A DNA stretch of 64,000 nucleotides from JAKIWV01 sp963773945. Its GTDB lineage: Archaea; Thermoplasmatota; Thermoplasmata; Lutacidiplasmatales; UBA184. The stretch is from assembly GCA_963773945.1 (NCBI GenBank), contig CAVZDD010000005.1, positions 558,001 through 622,000 on the forward strand, written 5' to 3'. The translations under genes and the position numbers were made by a program. Shown here piece by piece: positions 40,782 to 49,518 of this stretch (position 1 is the stretch's first letter; each line of letters begins with the position of its first letter). The notes below the pieces were generated by a model. That model searched no databases. It was not told where the DNA came from and was given only the letters and a program-made list of their open reading frames with translations.

Positions 40782-41311
40782 CCGACCAGGACAACGTCAT
40801 CCGCATCCGCCCGGCGACTCCGGCGGACGTTCCGGAGATCGTGAGATGCGAGTGGACCTCCACGAGCGAAGGGGAGGAGGTCGGGTTCGGCACCCCCGTC
40901 GCGAGTCGCCTCTTCAGGGATGCTTCCCGTCTCGCCGGCGCCTGGCACCCGCCAAACCATGTCGGTTCGGAGGAGGTTTACGTGGCCGAGTCGAACGGAC
41001 GCCTGGTCGGGTATACTCTCCTCGAGGACCGAGATGCGGTACTGGAACTGGACACCATCTCGATCTCCGGAGACTCTCAGCGCAAGGGCGTGGGAACCCG
41101 CCTGCTCCGCTTCGTGGAGGAGAAAGCCCGAACCGAAGGCAAATCTGCGGTGACAACCGGAACCAGTCGCAACGCGGAGGGGGTCCCCTGGAAGTCCTTC
41201 GCGTGGTGGCAGGCCCAAGGGTATCGGGTCACCGGTGAGGTCGTCAACGACTGGACGCGAAGGGTCGGTGAGGGGGTCCGGGAGATTCGGATGCGGAAGG
41301 ACCTCGCCTAG
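40778..41311 (+). CDS. GNAT-family N-acetyltransferase
   Basis: 177 residues, ATG overlapping the stop of the preceding gene (ATGA). RIRPATPADVPEIVRCEW opens the fold; LELDTISISGDSQRKGVGTRLLRFVEEKAR holds the acetyl-CoA binding loop (Q-R-K-G-V-G), and the C-terminal strand reads YRVTGEVVNDW. Substrate unknown. Its stop shares CTAG with the convergent antiporter gene. Confidence 0.85.
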   Translation: MTDQDNVIRIRPATPADVPEIVRCEWTSTSEGEEVGFGTPVASRLFRDASRLAGAWHPPNHVGSEEVYVAESNGRLVGYTLLEDRDAVLELDTISISGDSQRKGVGTRLLRFVEEKARTEGKSAVTTGTSRNAEGVPWKSFAWWQAQGYRVTGEVVNDWTRRVGEGVREIRMRKDLA

Positions 41312-42558
41312 GGTGTCGGCCGCTCTTCAGGGGCCCCCGGGAGGCCCTCGTCTGTCCCGTGCACGTACTCGTTCCGAGCCACGCGAGAAGCCGCTCGGAA
41401 AAGGAACCCTCCGGTCCCCGTCGTCAGGAGACACATGAGTAGAATGGCCCCGAGCGCCTCTTGACTCAGGACCCCCAGCGAGATCCCTATGGCGCCCACG
41501 ATCAACCCGATCTCCCCGCGCGGGATCATTCCCACCGAGATCATCACCGCCTCCGAACGACGCCGGAACCGCCGGTAGGCGAAGGGGTAGATCGCGAGCA
41601 CCTTCCCGCCGGTGGCGATCACCGCCAGCAGGCCGCCGAACGCCCACACGAGCGGGTTCAGCAGAAGGTGGACGTTGAACTCGAACCCGATGACGACGAA
41701 GAAGAGCGAGCCGAAGACGGCGACCAACACATCCACCGTCATCCGGGTCCGGTTCGCGGCAATGCTGTCGGCGATGGCGAGTCCGGCAATGTACGCGCCG
41801 ACGACCGTCGAGAATCCCACCGCTGTCACGACCGCCGCGAGGATGAATAGGATCAGGAAGGGGAGGTTGTACGTTTCCCGGGGTCCGAGGATTCGAAAGA
41901 CCCGTGGGATCACGAGCACCGAACCGACGAGCGCGCCGACCCAGACGAGGACGTCTAGGGCGACGCTGCCCGTGACGCGGACGAGGTCAAACTTTCCTCC
42001 GATGAGACTGAGGATCATCGACAACAGGACGAGGCCGACCACATCGTCCATCGCGGTCGTCGAAAGGAGGTAGGTGGCGCCGCGGCTGCCCCCGAGCTTC
42101 TCGTTCCGAATGAGCGAGGCCGTGACGGCGGTGCTCGTGGATCCGGCCGCGACGGCGAGGAGAAGGGCCGTCGTGCTCGAGAAGAGATGGGAGAAGACCG
42201 CGTAGGTCACGAAGAAGGGCAAGAGATTCCCCGCGATCGCGCCGACCAGCGCCCAAATGCCGGCCGACCGGAGACCCGAGAGCCCGCCTTCCAACCCGGC
42301 GGCAAAGATCAGCAGGATGACGGAGAAATCGGCGAAGGCGAGCAGGATCTGGTCCTGGGGATTGAACAAGGTGTATCCGATGAAGCCGTTGAGCAGCCCG
42401 CCGAGCGCCGCGGGCGCCAGGAGCATCCCGAGAAGGACTTCGCCTACGATCTCCGGCGCGCCGATGCGGCCGAGGCGGAAACGGATGATCTCCGCGCCGG
42501 CGAGAAATATAAAAATGGCGAGCAGCGAGGAAGCTATGCCGCCCGTAACGAGGGCCAT
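41308..42558 (-). CDS. cation:proton antiporter (CPA2, KefB/NapA-like)
   Basis: 416 residues, about 12 membrane helices, no TrkA/RCK domain. LGRIGAPEIVGEVLLGMLLAP near the N-terminus, ILLIFAAGLEGGLSGL, STTAMDDVVGLVLLSMILSL with the transport aspartates, and MIPRGEIGLIVGAIG near the C-terminus are the family's conserved segments. It exchanges Na+ or K+ for protons across the cell membrane and so serves pH and ion balance. Strong TATA (CTATAAAAT complement) 29 bp before ATG 42558. Confidence 0.92.
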   Translation of the reverse strand: MALVTGGIASSLLAIFIFLAGAEIIRFRLGRIGAPEIVGEVLLGMLLAPAALGGLLNGFIGYTLFNPQDQILLAFADFSVILLIFAAGLEGGLSGLRSAGIWALVGAIAGNLLPFFVTYAVFSHLFSSTTALLLAVAAGSTSTAVTASLIRNEKLGGSRGATYLLSTTAMDDVVGLVLLSMILSLIGGKFDLVRVTGSVALDVLVWVGALVGSVLVIPRVFRILGPRETYNLPFLILFILAAVVTAVGFSTVVGAYIAGLAIADSIAANRTRMTVDVLVAVFGSLFFVVIGFEFNVHLLLNPLVWAFGGLLAVIATGGKVLAIYPFAYRRFRRRSEAVMISVGMIPRGEIGLIVGAIGISLGVLSQEALGAILLMCLLTTGTGGFLFRAASRVARNEYVHGTDEGLPGAPEERPTP

Positions 42559-42582
42559 CGGGAGCTAACTGTAGCCCTCATG

Positions 42583-42591
42583 CTATAAAAT
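42583..42591 (-). promoter_or_regulatory. TATA box of the antiporter gene
   Basis: Minus-strand ATTTTATAG is centred 29 bp before ATG 42558. Confidence 0.6.
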
Positions 42592-42648
42592 CCGGGCGGG
42601 CTTCTGAACGCGCGCGCGTCCGAAACCGAGCGGCGGGCACTGGGATTC

Positions 42649-43173
42649 TTACTTGGCGGGAACAAACCAGACGTCGGTGATGGAGTACTTTGGCTCGCTC
42701 GCGAAGCGCGCCTCGACCGGCATCCCGACGTAGATGTCCGACTGGACGCAGTCCTTGAGCCGTACGAGGAGGAGGCTCCCTGCTCCCTCGAATTCCACCA
42801 TCGCTAGATTGTACGGCGTTTCCTTGAGGAACGCCTCGCCCCCGAATAGACAGGTGGTCCAGGAGTGCACCTTACCCATCTTCGGCAGTTCCATCCAGGT
42901 GGTCGCATGCCCGCACACCATGCAGTGGCCCCGGGGGGTGGCGGCGACGAAGGCGCAGGCGTGGTTCATGCAGCGGGATCCTAGGAGCTTGCCCTCGGCC
43001 AACCCGAGGAAGAAGGCAGAGTCCTGCGCGTAGCTGTGGATGTAGTGAATCGAGTACGGACTGTCGATGACGAGGCTTTCCACCCCGTTCGCGTCGCGGA
43101 AGATCGCGGCGCCGGACTTTCCGAGTTCCTCCTGCACGTCGCGGAAGTGCTCGAAGCTCTTCGGTTTCCCCAT
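42649..43173 (-). CDS. DUF35 zinc-ribbon/OB-fold protein, partner of thiolase-like protein 2
   Basis: 174 residues from ATG 43173, two bases after the upstream stop. An N-terminal helical region (FEHFRDVQEELGKSG...YSIHYIHSYAQDSAFFLGLAEGKL) is followed by a zinc ribbon (CMNHACAF and CMVCGHAT, about 90-112) and an OB-fold (KVHSWTTCLFGG, LAMVEFEGAGSLLLVRLKD). This is the full-length DUF35 layout, in which the helix hairpin docks on the thiolase dimer and the OB-fold handles CoA. Translationally coupled to its partner. Confidence 0.88.
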   Translation of the reverse strand: MGKPKSFEHFRDVQEELGKSGAAIFRDANGVESLVIDSPYSIHYIHSYAQDSAFFLGLAEGKLLGSRCMNHACAFVAATPRGHCMVCGHATTWMELPKMGKVHSWTTCLFGGEAFLKETPYNLAMVEFEGAGSLLLVRLKDCVQSDIYVGMPVEARFASEPKYSITDVWFVPAK

Positions 43174-43175
43174 CG

Positions 43176-44594
43176 TTAGAACCCCCGTTCGAGGATGGAG
43201 ACCGTGACCGCGGAGCCGGTGCCCGCGTGACTGTGGATCGCGCCCCGGCGGGGGTTCCGAAGCTGGAGCGTGGGGTCTCCGAAATGGCGTTTGATCGTCC
43301 CTTGGAGCTGCCAGAAGGCGAAGACGGCCTGCATGAGTCCGGTCGCGCCCACGGGATGGCCGCACGCGATGAGACCCCCCGACGGGTTGACCGGGATCTT
43401 CCCCGCGAGCGGCACGTCGAGGCCGTAGTCGATGTTCTTCAGGAAGGGCGCTCCGGAGAGGGTAAAGTCGTAGCCCTCGCCGTACTTGCAGAGGCCGAGG
43501 TCCTCGTAGGTCTGGATCTCGCTCGACGCGTAGGCGTCGTGAAGTTCAATGAAGTCGATCTGACGAAGCGGATCCGTGACTCCCGCCATTCGGCAGGCTT
43601 CGAGGCCGGCAGTCCGCCCGGCCCGGAACGAATGAACGCCTGGGTACGGCAGGTGCTCGTAGTCCTGGGCCTTCTCGTGGGGAAAGCGGGGGACCGTACC
43701 GAATGGTCGGTCGGCGAGCCGCATCGTGTCCGTCCCGGTGCCGACGCCAGTGATCCGGATTGGGCGGTCGGTGAGCTCCTTCGCCACGGACTCCGTACAG
43801 AGGATCGCGGTGGCGGCGCCATCGCTCATCGTACAGATCAGCTCCCGCGTCAGCGGGTACGAGATCATCTCGGAGCTCAGGACGTCCTGGACCGTTAGCC
43901 GCTTCGGGTACTGGGCGTACGGATTGTGAGTCGCATTGAGATGATTCTTGACGGACACCCAACTCATGACTCGCTGCCCCTCTGCGATCGCGAGGCGCTG
44001 GGCTTCCCGTTCGTCCTTTACATGGGCAAACTTCGTCAGCCGGAGGTACTCGTAAATGTGCCGGACAACCATCAGCGCATAGTAGCCGGTGTAAAATCCA
44101 CCGAGCGGAAAATCAAAGTTCGTGTCGGAGGCGAGCGCGATGAACTCGTTCCCTTTCCAGGTCGCGACGCGGCTCATGGTTTCGAAGCCAGCAGCGAGGC
44201 AGGTGTCCATCCGGCCACTCGCGACCGCTTCGTAGGCGGCTTGGAAGCATTCGCCCCCGGTCGCGCCGCCCCACTCGATCCGAACAGAGCCCTTGGGGTT
44301 GAGACCGAGATAGTCCTGGACCATGCTAGCCGCCTTGAGTTGGCGGGTGAAGTGGTCGGAGAAGTACGCAATTCGTGAACCATCGATCCGTGGTGGCGTA
44401 AGGTTCGGGATCTCGGCCATCGTCTGGTCGTAGGCCTTCTTGACCATCAACCGGAAGTCCATCGCCGGGTGGGCCTTCGCGAACTTGGTCACGCCGCCCG
44501 AAACCATGTACACCTTTCGGCCACCCGATCGCCGGGGACTGGGGGCCGCTCGGGCACGCGTCTTTGAGGCCTTCTTGCGTTGAGGCAACGTCAC
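43176..44594 (-). CDS. thiolase-superfamily protein 2 lacking the nucleophilic Cys
   Basis: About 472 residues from GTG 44594 (TTG 44588 is an alternative), placed just after the likely transcript start. The N-terminal 25 residues are basic and unconserved. Thiolase features: GGVTKFAKAHP, IEWGGATGGECFQAA where canonical thiolases have E-A-A-C-A-S-G-G, ELHDAYASSE and LIACGHPVGATGLMQ with the conserved histidines, and a large insert in the middle. The nucleophile position is Gly (about residue 110). The next gene encodes its DUF35 partner. A non-thiolytic C-C bond reaction such as a retro-aldol cleavage is inferred. Confidence 0.82.
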   Translation of the reverse strand: MTLPQRKKASKTRARAAPSPRRSGGRKVYMVSGGVTKFAKAHPAMDFRLMVKKAYDQTMAEIPNLTPPRIDGSRIAYFSDHFTRQLKAASMVQDYLGLNPKGSVRIEWGGATGGECFQAAYEAVASGRMDTCLAAGFETMSRVATWKGNEFIALASDTNFDFPLGGFYTGYYALMVVRHIYEYLRLTKFAHVKDEREAQRLAIAEGQRVMSWVSVKNHLNATHNPYAQYPKRLTVQDVLSSEMISYPLTRELICTMSDGAATAILCTESVAKELTDRPIRITGVGTGTDTMRLADRPFGTVPRFPHEKAQDYEHLPYPGVHSFRAGRTAGLEACRMAGVTDPLRQIDFIELHDAYASSEIQTYEDLGLCKYGEGYDFTLSGAPFLKNIDYGLDVPLAGKIPVNPSGGLIACGHPVGATGLMQAVFAFWQLQGTIKRHFGDPTLQLRNPRRGAIHSHAGTGSAVTVSILERGF

Positions 44595-44620
44595 TCCTCC
44601 CGCGGGCGAACTCCGCCCGA

Positions 44621-44629
44621 TTCTTAATG
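44621..44629 (-). promoter_or_regulatory. TATA box of the thiolase-like/DUF35 operon 2
   Basis: Minus-strand CATTAAGAA is centred about 31 bp before GTG 44594. Confidence 0.45.
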
Positions 44630-44688
44630 ATGCGCCCGCGGAAGGTTGCGGCACGCGGCTGTGAGGGCTACCCCGACCTGACCTCACG

Positions 44689-44698
44689 CTTTTTACCC
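44689..44698 (+). promoter_or_regulatory. TATA box of argF
   Basis: GCTTTTTACC is centred about 28 bp before ATG 44721. Confidence 0.45.
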
Positions 44699-44720
44699 GG
44701 CGGCGTCTCAAACGTGTGTC

Positions 44721-45656
44721 ATGTCTCCAAAGCGCGCGAAGCGGGACCTCCTGTCGATCGCCGACCTCGGGAAGGATCTTCTACCGATCATCAAGCGCGC
44801 CGGCCGACTGAAGGCGGAGCGGCGTCGCGGCCTCCTGCGACCGACGCTTCGACACAAGAACGTCGCCCTGATCTTCGAAAAACCCTCCACGCGCACGCGC
44901 ACGTCGTTCGAAGTGGGCCTCCACGAGCTGGGCGCGCATCCCCTGTACATGTCCCCCAAGGACCTCCAGCTTGGTCGGGGAGAGACGATCGCCGACACCG
45001 CCCGGGTACTGTCCCGCTATGTTGACGCTGTCGTCTATCGCGCGTTCCGGCACCAGGATGAGTCCGAGCTCGCGCGGTGGGCCACGGTACCGGTGATCAA
45101 CGCTCTAGACGACCGAGAGCACCCCTGCCAGATCGTGGCCGACCTGCTGACCCTGTTCGAGCGCTGGAAGGGGAAGTACGCGGGTCGCCGGCTCGCCTGG
45201 GTCGGAGATGGCAACAACGTGCACCACTCCCTCCTGCTCGGTTGCGCGATGGTCGGATTGAGCCTCTCGAGCGCGACACCCGACGGATACCACCCGGACG
45301 CTTCCATCGTTGCGCAGGCCGAAGCCCTGGCGGAGAAGAGCGGCGCCCGACTCGACTTCACCACGGACCCCGCGTCGGCGGTCAACGGCGCGGACGCCGT
45401 CTACACGGACGTGTGGGTCTCGATGGGGGAGGAAGCCGAGCAAACGGCCCGGGAGCGTGCCTTCGCCGGCTTCCAGCTGAACGCGAGGCTTCTCGCGCTG
45501 GCGCGGCCGGGGGCCCTCGTGATGCACGACCTTCCCGCGCATCGCGGACTGGAGATCACCGACGAGGTCATCGACGGTCCTCAATCGGTTGTCTGGGACC
45601 AGGCCGAGAATCGCCTTCATGCGCAGAAGTCGATCCTCGAGGAACTGCTCGGATAG
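44721..45656 (+). CDS. argF: ornithine carbamoyltransferase
   Basis: Transfers carbamoyl phosphate to ornithine, giving citrulline in arginine synthesis. 311 residues, normal length. Carbamoyl-phosphate site FEKPSTRTRTSFEVG near residue 53, LYMSPKDLQLGRGE, the HPCQIVADLLT motif near residue 134, and WVGDGNNVHHSLL. The ornithine-side motif reads HDLPAHRG (about residues 269-276), where most family members have HCLPAHRG; the Cys-to-Asp change is unusual. No other arginine genes are adjacent. Confidence 0.93.
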   Translation: MSPKRAKRDLLSIADLGKDLLPIIKRAGRLKAERRRGLLRPTLRHKNVALIFEKPSTRTRTSFEVGLHELGAHPLYMSPKDLQLGRGETIADTARVLSRYVDAVVYRAFRHQDESELARWATVPVINALDDREHPCQIVADLLTLFERWKGKYAGRRLAWVGDGNNVHHSLLLGCAMVGLSLSSATPDGYHPDASIVAQAEALAEKSGARLDFTTDPASAVNGADAVYTDVWVSMGEEAEQTARERAFAGFQLNARLLALARPGALVMHDLPAHRGLEITDEVIDGPQSVVWDQAENRLHAQKSILEELLG

Positions 45657-45677
45657 TGGGCCGGCCGGGCGCAACGT

Positions 45678-46103
45678 ATGGAATTCTCACATCGGGATCA
45701 TCGAGCGCGTCGCGAACTCCGAACCCTCTACCTCGGTTTCGGCGCGGCGGTCGGCGTGCTCACGGCAGTCGCGATTCTGTTTCCAAATGTGACGATCCGG
45801 CTCCTGGCCGTGGCGGGCCTCGCGGTGGTCGGGGCCGCCTACGTGATCGGCGCCGATCGGCTCGCCGACCGGTACTGGCGGGACTTGTCGGCCGTCCGCG
45901 CTGGACAACCGGTGTCCGGTGAAGTCCGGGCGGAGATCTACCACGAGATCGGGTTCGAGCGCGACCGCGAGGACGACTGGATGCCCTCTCCCTCCCGCCG
46001 GCATCCGGACGTCGGCAGCGACCCCGCGGCGCCCGACGTGGCGGAGAAGGGTCCCCCGGTTACGTCGCCGGCGCGTTCGGATCCACCGTCAGACGGATCT
46101 TGA
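45678..46103 (+). CDS. small two-TM membrane protein
   Basis: 141 residues starting 22 bases after argF. A charged N-terminus, two close helices (about residues 17-35 and 39-60), then a soluble acidic/proline-rich tail. The 3' end overlaps the convergent MBF1 gene by 44 bp. No family recognised; the layout resembles small 2TM proteins with cytoplasmic tails. Confidence 0.55.
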   Translation: MEFSHRDHRARRELRTLYLGFGAAVGVLTAVAILFPNVTIRLLAVAGLAVVGAAYVIGADRLADRYWRDLSAVRAGQPVSGEVRAEIYHEIGFERDREDDWMPSPSRRHPDVGSDPAAPDVAEKGPPVTSPARSDPPSDGS

Positions 46104-46509
46104 GCAAGTGCTCGATCTTGCGGAGTGTCGCATCCGGTGGTCGGAAGTTCCCTGATTCGACCTTCAGCACGAGGGATTTCTTCTCGTTGAGGCGCTTCCC
46201 GAACTCTTCCGGGGTCCACCCGAGACGTTCCCGCTGGTGACGAATGCGCTGCGCCCAATCGGGGCTCAACTCCAACTCCGGCATGTCGGAGAACACATCG
46301 CGTTCCTCGGTGCGCCGAGGGCGGAAGGCCGCCGGCCCTCGGGCCTCCGTGTACTCCGAATACCCCCCGCGCACTGGTGGGGACGGCAACGTCGGCGGTG
46401 TCACCGCTTGACCGAACTTGGCACAATCGGCGCAGAGCTGCAGGACCGAACTCTCGACCTTGACGGCGGTCAACGAATCCACGTCCTTCCCGCACATTTC
46501 GCAGATCAC
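46060..46509 (-). CDS. MBF1-family transcription factor
   Basis: 149 residues from GTG 46509. N-terminal archaeal MBF1 zinc ribbon (CEMCGKDVD and CADCAKFG), a flexible Pro-rich linker, then a Cro/C1-type helix-turn-helix (about residues 85-140: WAQRIRHQRERLGWTPEEFGKRLNEKKSLVLKVESG). MBF1 bridges regulators and TBP in eukaryotes; the archaeal protein associates with ribosomes. Overlaps the convergent membrane-protein gene at its 3' end. Confidence 0.9.
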   Translation of the reverse strand: MICEMCGKDVDSLTAVKVESSVLQLCADCAKFGQAVTPPTLPSPPVRGGYSEYTEARGPAAFRPRRTEERDVFSDMPELELSPDWAQRIRHQRERLGWTPEEFGKRLNEKKSLVLKVESGNFRPPDATLRKIEHLLKIRLTVDPNAPAT

Positions 46510-46537
46510 TTTCCATTCCTCCGTGAGTTTCCTTCTG

Positions 46538-47020
46538 TTAACGATGGGTCGTTCGGGCTTTGCGGCGTATCTCGGCACGAGCCTGGCCTTCGGCAAAGCG
46601 GCGTCGCTCTTCGCCCGAGACAAGATTGAGGGTCGGCACCGGCGCCGGGTGTCCCTCGGCATCGAGCGCGACCATCGTTAGGAACGCTTCCCCGACTCGG
46701 CGACGGGGCCCCCCTTGTAGCGGTTCCGCATTCACCTGGACCCAGACCTCCATCGAGGTGCGGCCCACATAGGTGAGTTCGGCCAACCACTCCACGAGGT
46801 CGCCGACGTGGACCGGTGCGAGGAAATCCATCCGGTCGATAGAGGCCGTGACGCAGTTCTGGTGGCAGTGCCGGCCGGCCACGACATAGGCCACCCGGTC
46901 CAGCTCCGATAGGATCTGGCCTCCGAAGACGTTGCCCGTGAAGTTGGCGTCCGTCGGGACCATGAGACGAACGACGGTGGTCCGACTATCGGCCACGGTG
47001 CGCGGGGGCAAACCCGACAC
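46538..47020 (-). CDS. acyl-CoA thioesterase (hotdog fold)
   Basis: 160 residues. The TesB/YciA-type hotdog signature is clear: VPTDANFTGNVFGGQILSELDRVAYVVA with the catalytic Asn/Asp context, then VGDLVEWLAELTYVGRTSMEVWVQV. Hydrolyses acyl-CoA to free acid and CoA, fitting the acyl-CoA theme of the window. The MBF1 gene follows 28 bp downstream on the same strand. Confidence 0.88.
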   Translation of the reverse strand: MSGLPPRTVADSRTTVVRLMVPTDANFTGNVFGGQILSELDRVAYVVAGRHCHQNCVTASIDRMDFLAPVHVGDLVEWLAELTYVGRTSMEVWVQVNAEPLQGGPRRRVGEAFLTMVALDAEGHPAPVPTLNLVSGEERRRFAEGQARAEIRRKARTTHR

Positions 47021-47202
47021 GCAGAACCCTCAGAGCGGACCCGGGAGGATCCGGATGCCCGCCCCACGGACGCTTCGCGTAAATCGATTTGCCTCGGACA
47101 CCCCTCGGGCCTGGAGCGAGTCGAACGGCTGCGCGACCCCGGGTGCCGCTCGGCCCGGTCGGCGGAAAAAATGGGTTTCACCGATAGAATCGGCGACAAG
47201 AC

Positions 47203-47211
47203 GTATATAGG
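47203..47211 (+). promoter_or_regulatory. TATA box of the EF-1alpha gene
   Basis: GTATATAGG, a near-consensus archaeal TATA, is centred 37 bp before ATG 47244, matching a highly expressed gene. Confidence 0.6.
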
Positions 47212-47243
47212 GGCGCTATGTGGCCGCGCCCGGAGTTCACCCC

Positions 47244-48524
47244 ATGGCCAACAAACCCCACTTGAACCTCGTGTTCATCGGTCACGTCGATCACGGAAAG
47301 TCCACCACCGTCGGCCGTATTCTGCTCGATACCGGGTACATTCGGCAAGAGGAGATTGACAAGTTCCGGGCCGAAGCCGAGGCCAAGGGCAAGGCGACGT
47401 TCGAGTTCGCCTGGGTGATGGACGAGCTCAAGGAAGAGCGGGAACGCGGCGTCACGATCGACATCGCGCACCGGCGGTTTGACTCCCAGAAGTACTACTT
47501 CACCATCATCGACGCGCCCGGTCACCGGGACTTCGTCAAGAACATGATCACTGGCACCAGCCAGGCCGATGCGGCCGTGCTGGTCGTTTCCGCCGCCGAA
47601 GGGATCCAGGAACAGACCCGCGAGCACATTTTCCTGTCCCGAACGCTGGGCGTGGCCCAGCTGATCGTGGCCATCAACAAGATGGACCGGCAGGAGGTTG
47701 CCTTCTCCGAGGCCAAGTTCAACACGCTCAAGGAGGAGGTCACCAAGCTCCTCAAGAACGTCGGCTTCAAGGTCGACACACAGGTCGTTTTCCTGCCCAT
47801 CTCGGCGTTCAAGGACGACAACATCAACAAGGCGTCGCCCAACATGCCCTGGTGGAAGGGCCCCACCCTGCTCCAGGCGCTCGACAACTTGGTCGTGCCG
47901 GCCAAGCCCACCGACAAGCCGCTCCGGCTGCCCGTCCAGGATGTCTACACCATCACCGGCATTGGAACCGTTCCCGTGGGCCGCGTCGAGACGGGCAAGC
48001 TCAAGGTCGGCGACAAGGTCATCTTCCTGCCCAGTGGGAAGTCGGGCGAAGTCAAGTCGATCGAGATGCATCATGAGTCCGTGGCCGAGGCGGTCCCCGG
48101 CGACAACGTCGGTTTCAACGTGCGCGGGATCGATAAGAACGACATCCGACGCGGCGATGTCGTGGGCCCGGTCAGCAACCCGCCTACCGTGGTGGAGAGC
48201 TTCATCGCGAACATCCAGGTGCTCAACCACCCGTCCGTGATCACGGTCGGGTACACTCCGGTGTTCCACGCGCACACGGCGCAGGTCGCGTGCGAGTTCA
48301 CGGAGCTTCAAGCCCGGCTGGACCCCAAGACGGGGCAGGTCGCCGAGAAGGACCCCACCTCGCTCAAGACCGGCGATGCGGCGCTCGTGAAGATCACCCC
48401 GAAGCGGCCCCTGGTGCTCGAGAAGTACAAGGAGTTCCCGCAGCTCGGCCGGTTCGCCGTGCGCGATATGGGTCAAACCGTCGCGGCCGGCGTGGTGGTC
48501 GACGTCAAGAAGCGGGAGACGTAA
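47244..48524 (+). CDS. tuf: translation elongation factor EF-1alpha
   Basis: GTPase that delivers aminoacyl-tRNA to the ribosome. 426 residues from ATG 47244 (MANKPHLNLVFIGHVDHGKST); a GTG at 47220 would add eight residues. G-motifs: GHVDHGKST, RGVTIDIAHRRF, DAPGHRDF, NKMD. Domains 2 and 3 are complete (GTVPVGRVETGKLKVGD, FAVRDMGQTVAAGVV). The order EF-1alpha then S10 is the common archaeal one. Confidence 0.98.
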   Translation: MANKPHLNLVFIGHVDHGKSTTVGRILLDTGYIRQEEIDKFRAEAEAKGKATFEFAWVMDELKEERERGVTIDIAHRRFDSQKYYFTIIDAPGHRDFVKNMITGTSQADAAVLVVSAAEGIQEQTREHIFLSRTLGVAQLIVAINKMDRQEVAFSEAKFNTLKEEVTKLLKNVGFKVDTQVVFLPISAFKDDNINKASPNMPWWKGPTLLQALDNLVVPAKPTDKPLRLPVQDVYTITGIGTVPVGRVETGKLKVGDKVIFLPSGKSGEVKSIEMHHESVAEAVPGDNVGFNVRGIDKNDIRRGDVVGPVSNPPTVVESFIANIQVLNHPSVITVGYTPVFHAHTAQVACEFTELQARLDPKTGQVAEKDPTSLKTGDAALVKITPKRPLVLEKYKEFPQLGRFAVRDMGQTVAAGVVVDVKKRET

Positions 48525-48569
48525 CCGCTTTAGCGGTGGCAGGGCTCTTAGGCGTACCTCGGAGTATCG

Positions 48570-48881
48570 ATGCCACAGCGGGCCCGAATCGCGTTGAGCG
48601 GCACTGACCCCAAGAAGGTCGACGCCGTCTGCTCGCAGATCCGCGAGATCACGTCCAAGACGGGCGTGGCCATCGCGGGTCCGATCCCGCTGCCGACCAA
48701 GCGCCTGCGCGTCCCGGTTCGCAAGGGCCCGGACGGCGGCGGCACGAGCACGATCGACCACTGGGAGATGCGGATCCACAAGCGACTCATCGACATCGAT
48801 GCCGACGAACGGGCGCTCCGCCAGGTGATGCGGATCCAGGTGCCCGACGGCGTGAACATCGAGATCGTCCTGAAGTCGTAG
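48570..48881 (+). CDS. rps10: ribosomal protein S10 (uS10)
   Basis: 103 residues. Signature ARIALSGTDPKKVDAVCSQI at the start and IPLPTKRLRVPVRKGPDGGG in the middle, ending in VPDGVNIEIVLKS. Small-subunit protein of the 30S head. It follows EF-1alpha by 45 bp, probably in one transcript. Confidence 0.98.
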   Translation: MPQRARIALSGTDPKKVDAVCSQIREITSKTGVAIAGPIPLPTKRLRVPVRKGPDGGGTSTIDHWEMRIHKRLIDIDADERALRQVMRIQVPDGVNIEIVLKS

Positions 48882-48894
48882 GGTCGCAAGGCCC

Positions 48895-49518
48895 GTGTTC
48901 GTTCGCCCCGCGCGCCCCTACCTCGCGGTCGGAGCGGCGGGTCTGGTCGTGCTCTGGGCCACGTTGGTCTTCACCCATCCGCCGTTCCTTCTAGGGGTCG
49001 GCGCGGCTGTCGTGCTGTCCGGCCTCTGGGTCTTTTTCGCGGTCTTCTTTCGCGACCCCGAGCGGGCCCCTGGCGAGGGCGTCGTCTCCGCTGCGGACGG
49101 TCGGGTCACCATCGTCGCGGAGGAGGAGGGCCGCTGGCGGATCGCGGTGTTCATGAACGTCACCGACGTGCACGTGAACCGGTTCCCGCTCGACGCCGAC
49201 GTGGTCGGGATCGACGACTCGGGGGAAGGGTTCCGTCCGGCGTACGCCCCGGACGCGACACATAATGTCCAGCGGCGGTACCGTTTGAACACTCGCTTCG
49301 GACCGGTGGAGGTCATCCAGATGACAGGGCTCGTGGCCCGACGATTGGTGAGCCTCGTGCAACCGAGCGAGTCGTATCGCAAGGGGGACCGATTGGGGAT
49401 GATCCTGCTCGGCTCCCGCGTGGATTTGTTGCTTCCTGTCGGCGCCTTCCGTCCGACCGTCAAGCCGGGCGACCGGGTTTGGGCGGGCCGGTCGACGGTG
49501 GCCGTGGAGCGTGCGTGA
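48895..49518 (+). CDS. asd: archaetidylserine decarboxylase (PSD-like proenzyme)
   Basis: 207 residues. Two N-terminal membrane helices (about 10-50), then the phosphatidylserine-decarboxylase fold: VVSAADGRVTIV, FMNVTDVHVNRFP with the catalytic His, and LLGSRVDLLLP, where the Gly-Ser bond is the expected self-cleavage site that makes the pyruvoyl group. Converts archaetidylserine to archaetidylethanolamine. Its stop overlaps the start of the synthase gene (GTGA), so the two pathway steps are coupled. Confidence 0.92.
   Translation: MFVRPARPYLAVGAAGLVVLWATLVFTHPPFLLGVGAAVVLSGLWVFFAVFFRDPERAPGEGVVSAADGRVTIVAEEEGRWRIAVFMNVTDVHVNRFPLDADVVGIDDSGEGFRPAYAPDATHNVQRRYRLNTRFGPVEVIQMTGLVARRLVSLVQPSESYRKGDRLGMILLGSRVDLLLPVGAFRPTVKPGDRVWAGRSTVAVERA

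Noticed and set aside
47178..48779. Long open frame on the minus strand opposite EF-1alpha and S10
   Set aside because: Its composition is that of an antisense shadow of high-GC coding DNA; EF-1alpha and S10 on the plus strand are unmistakable.
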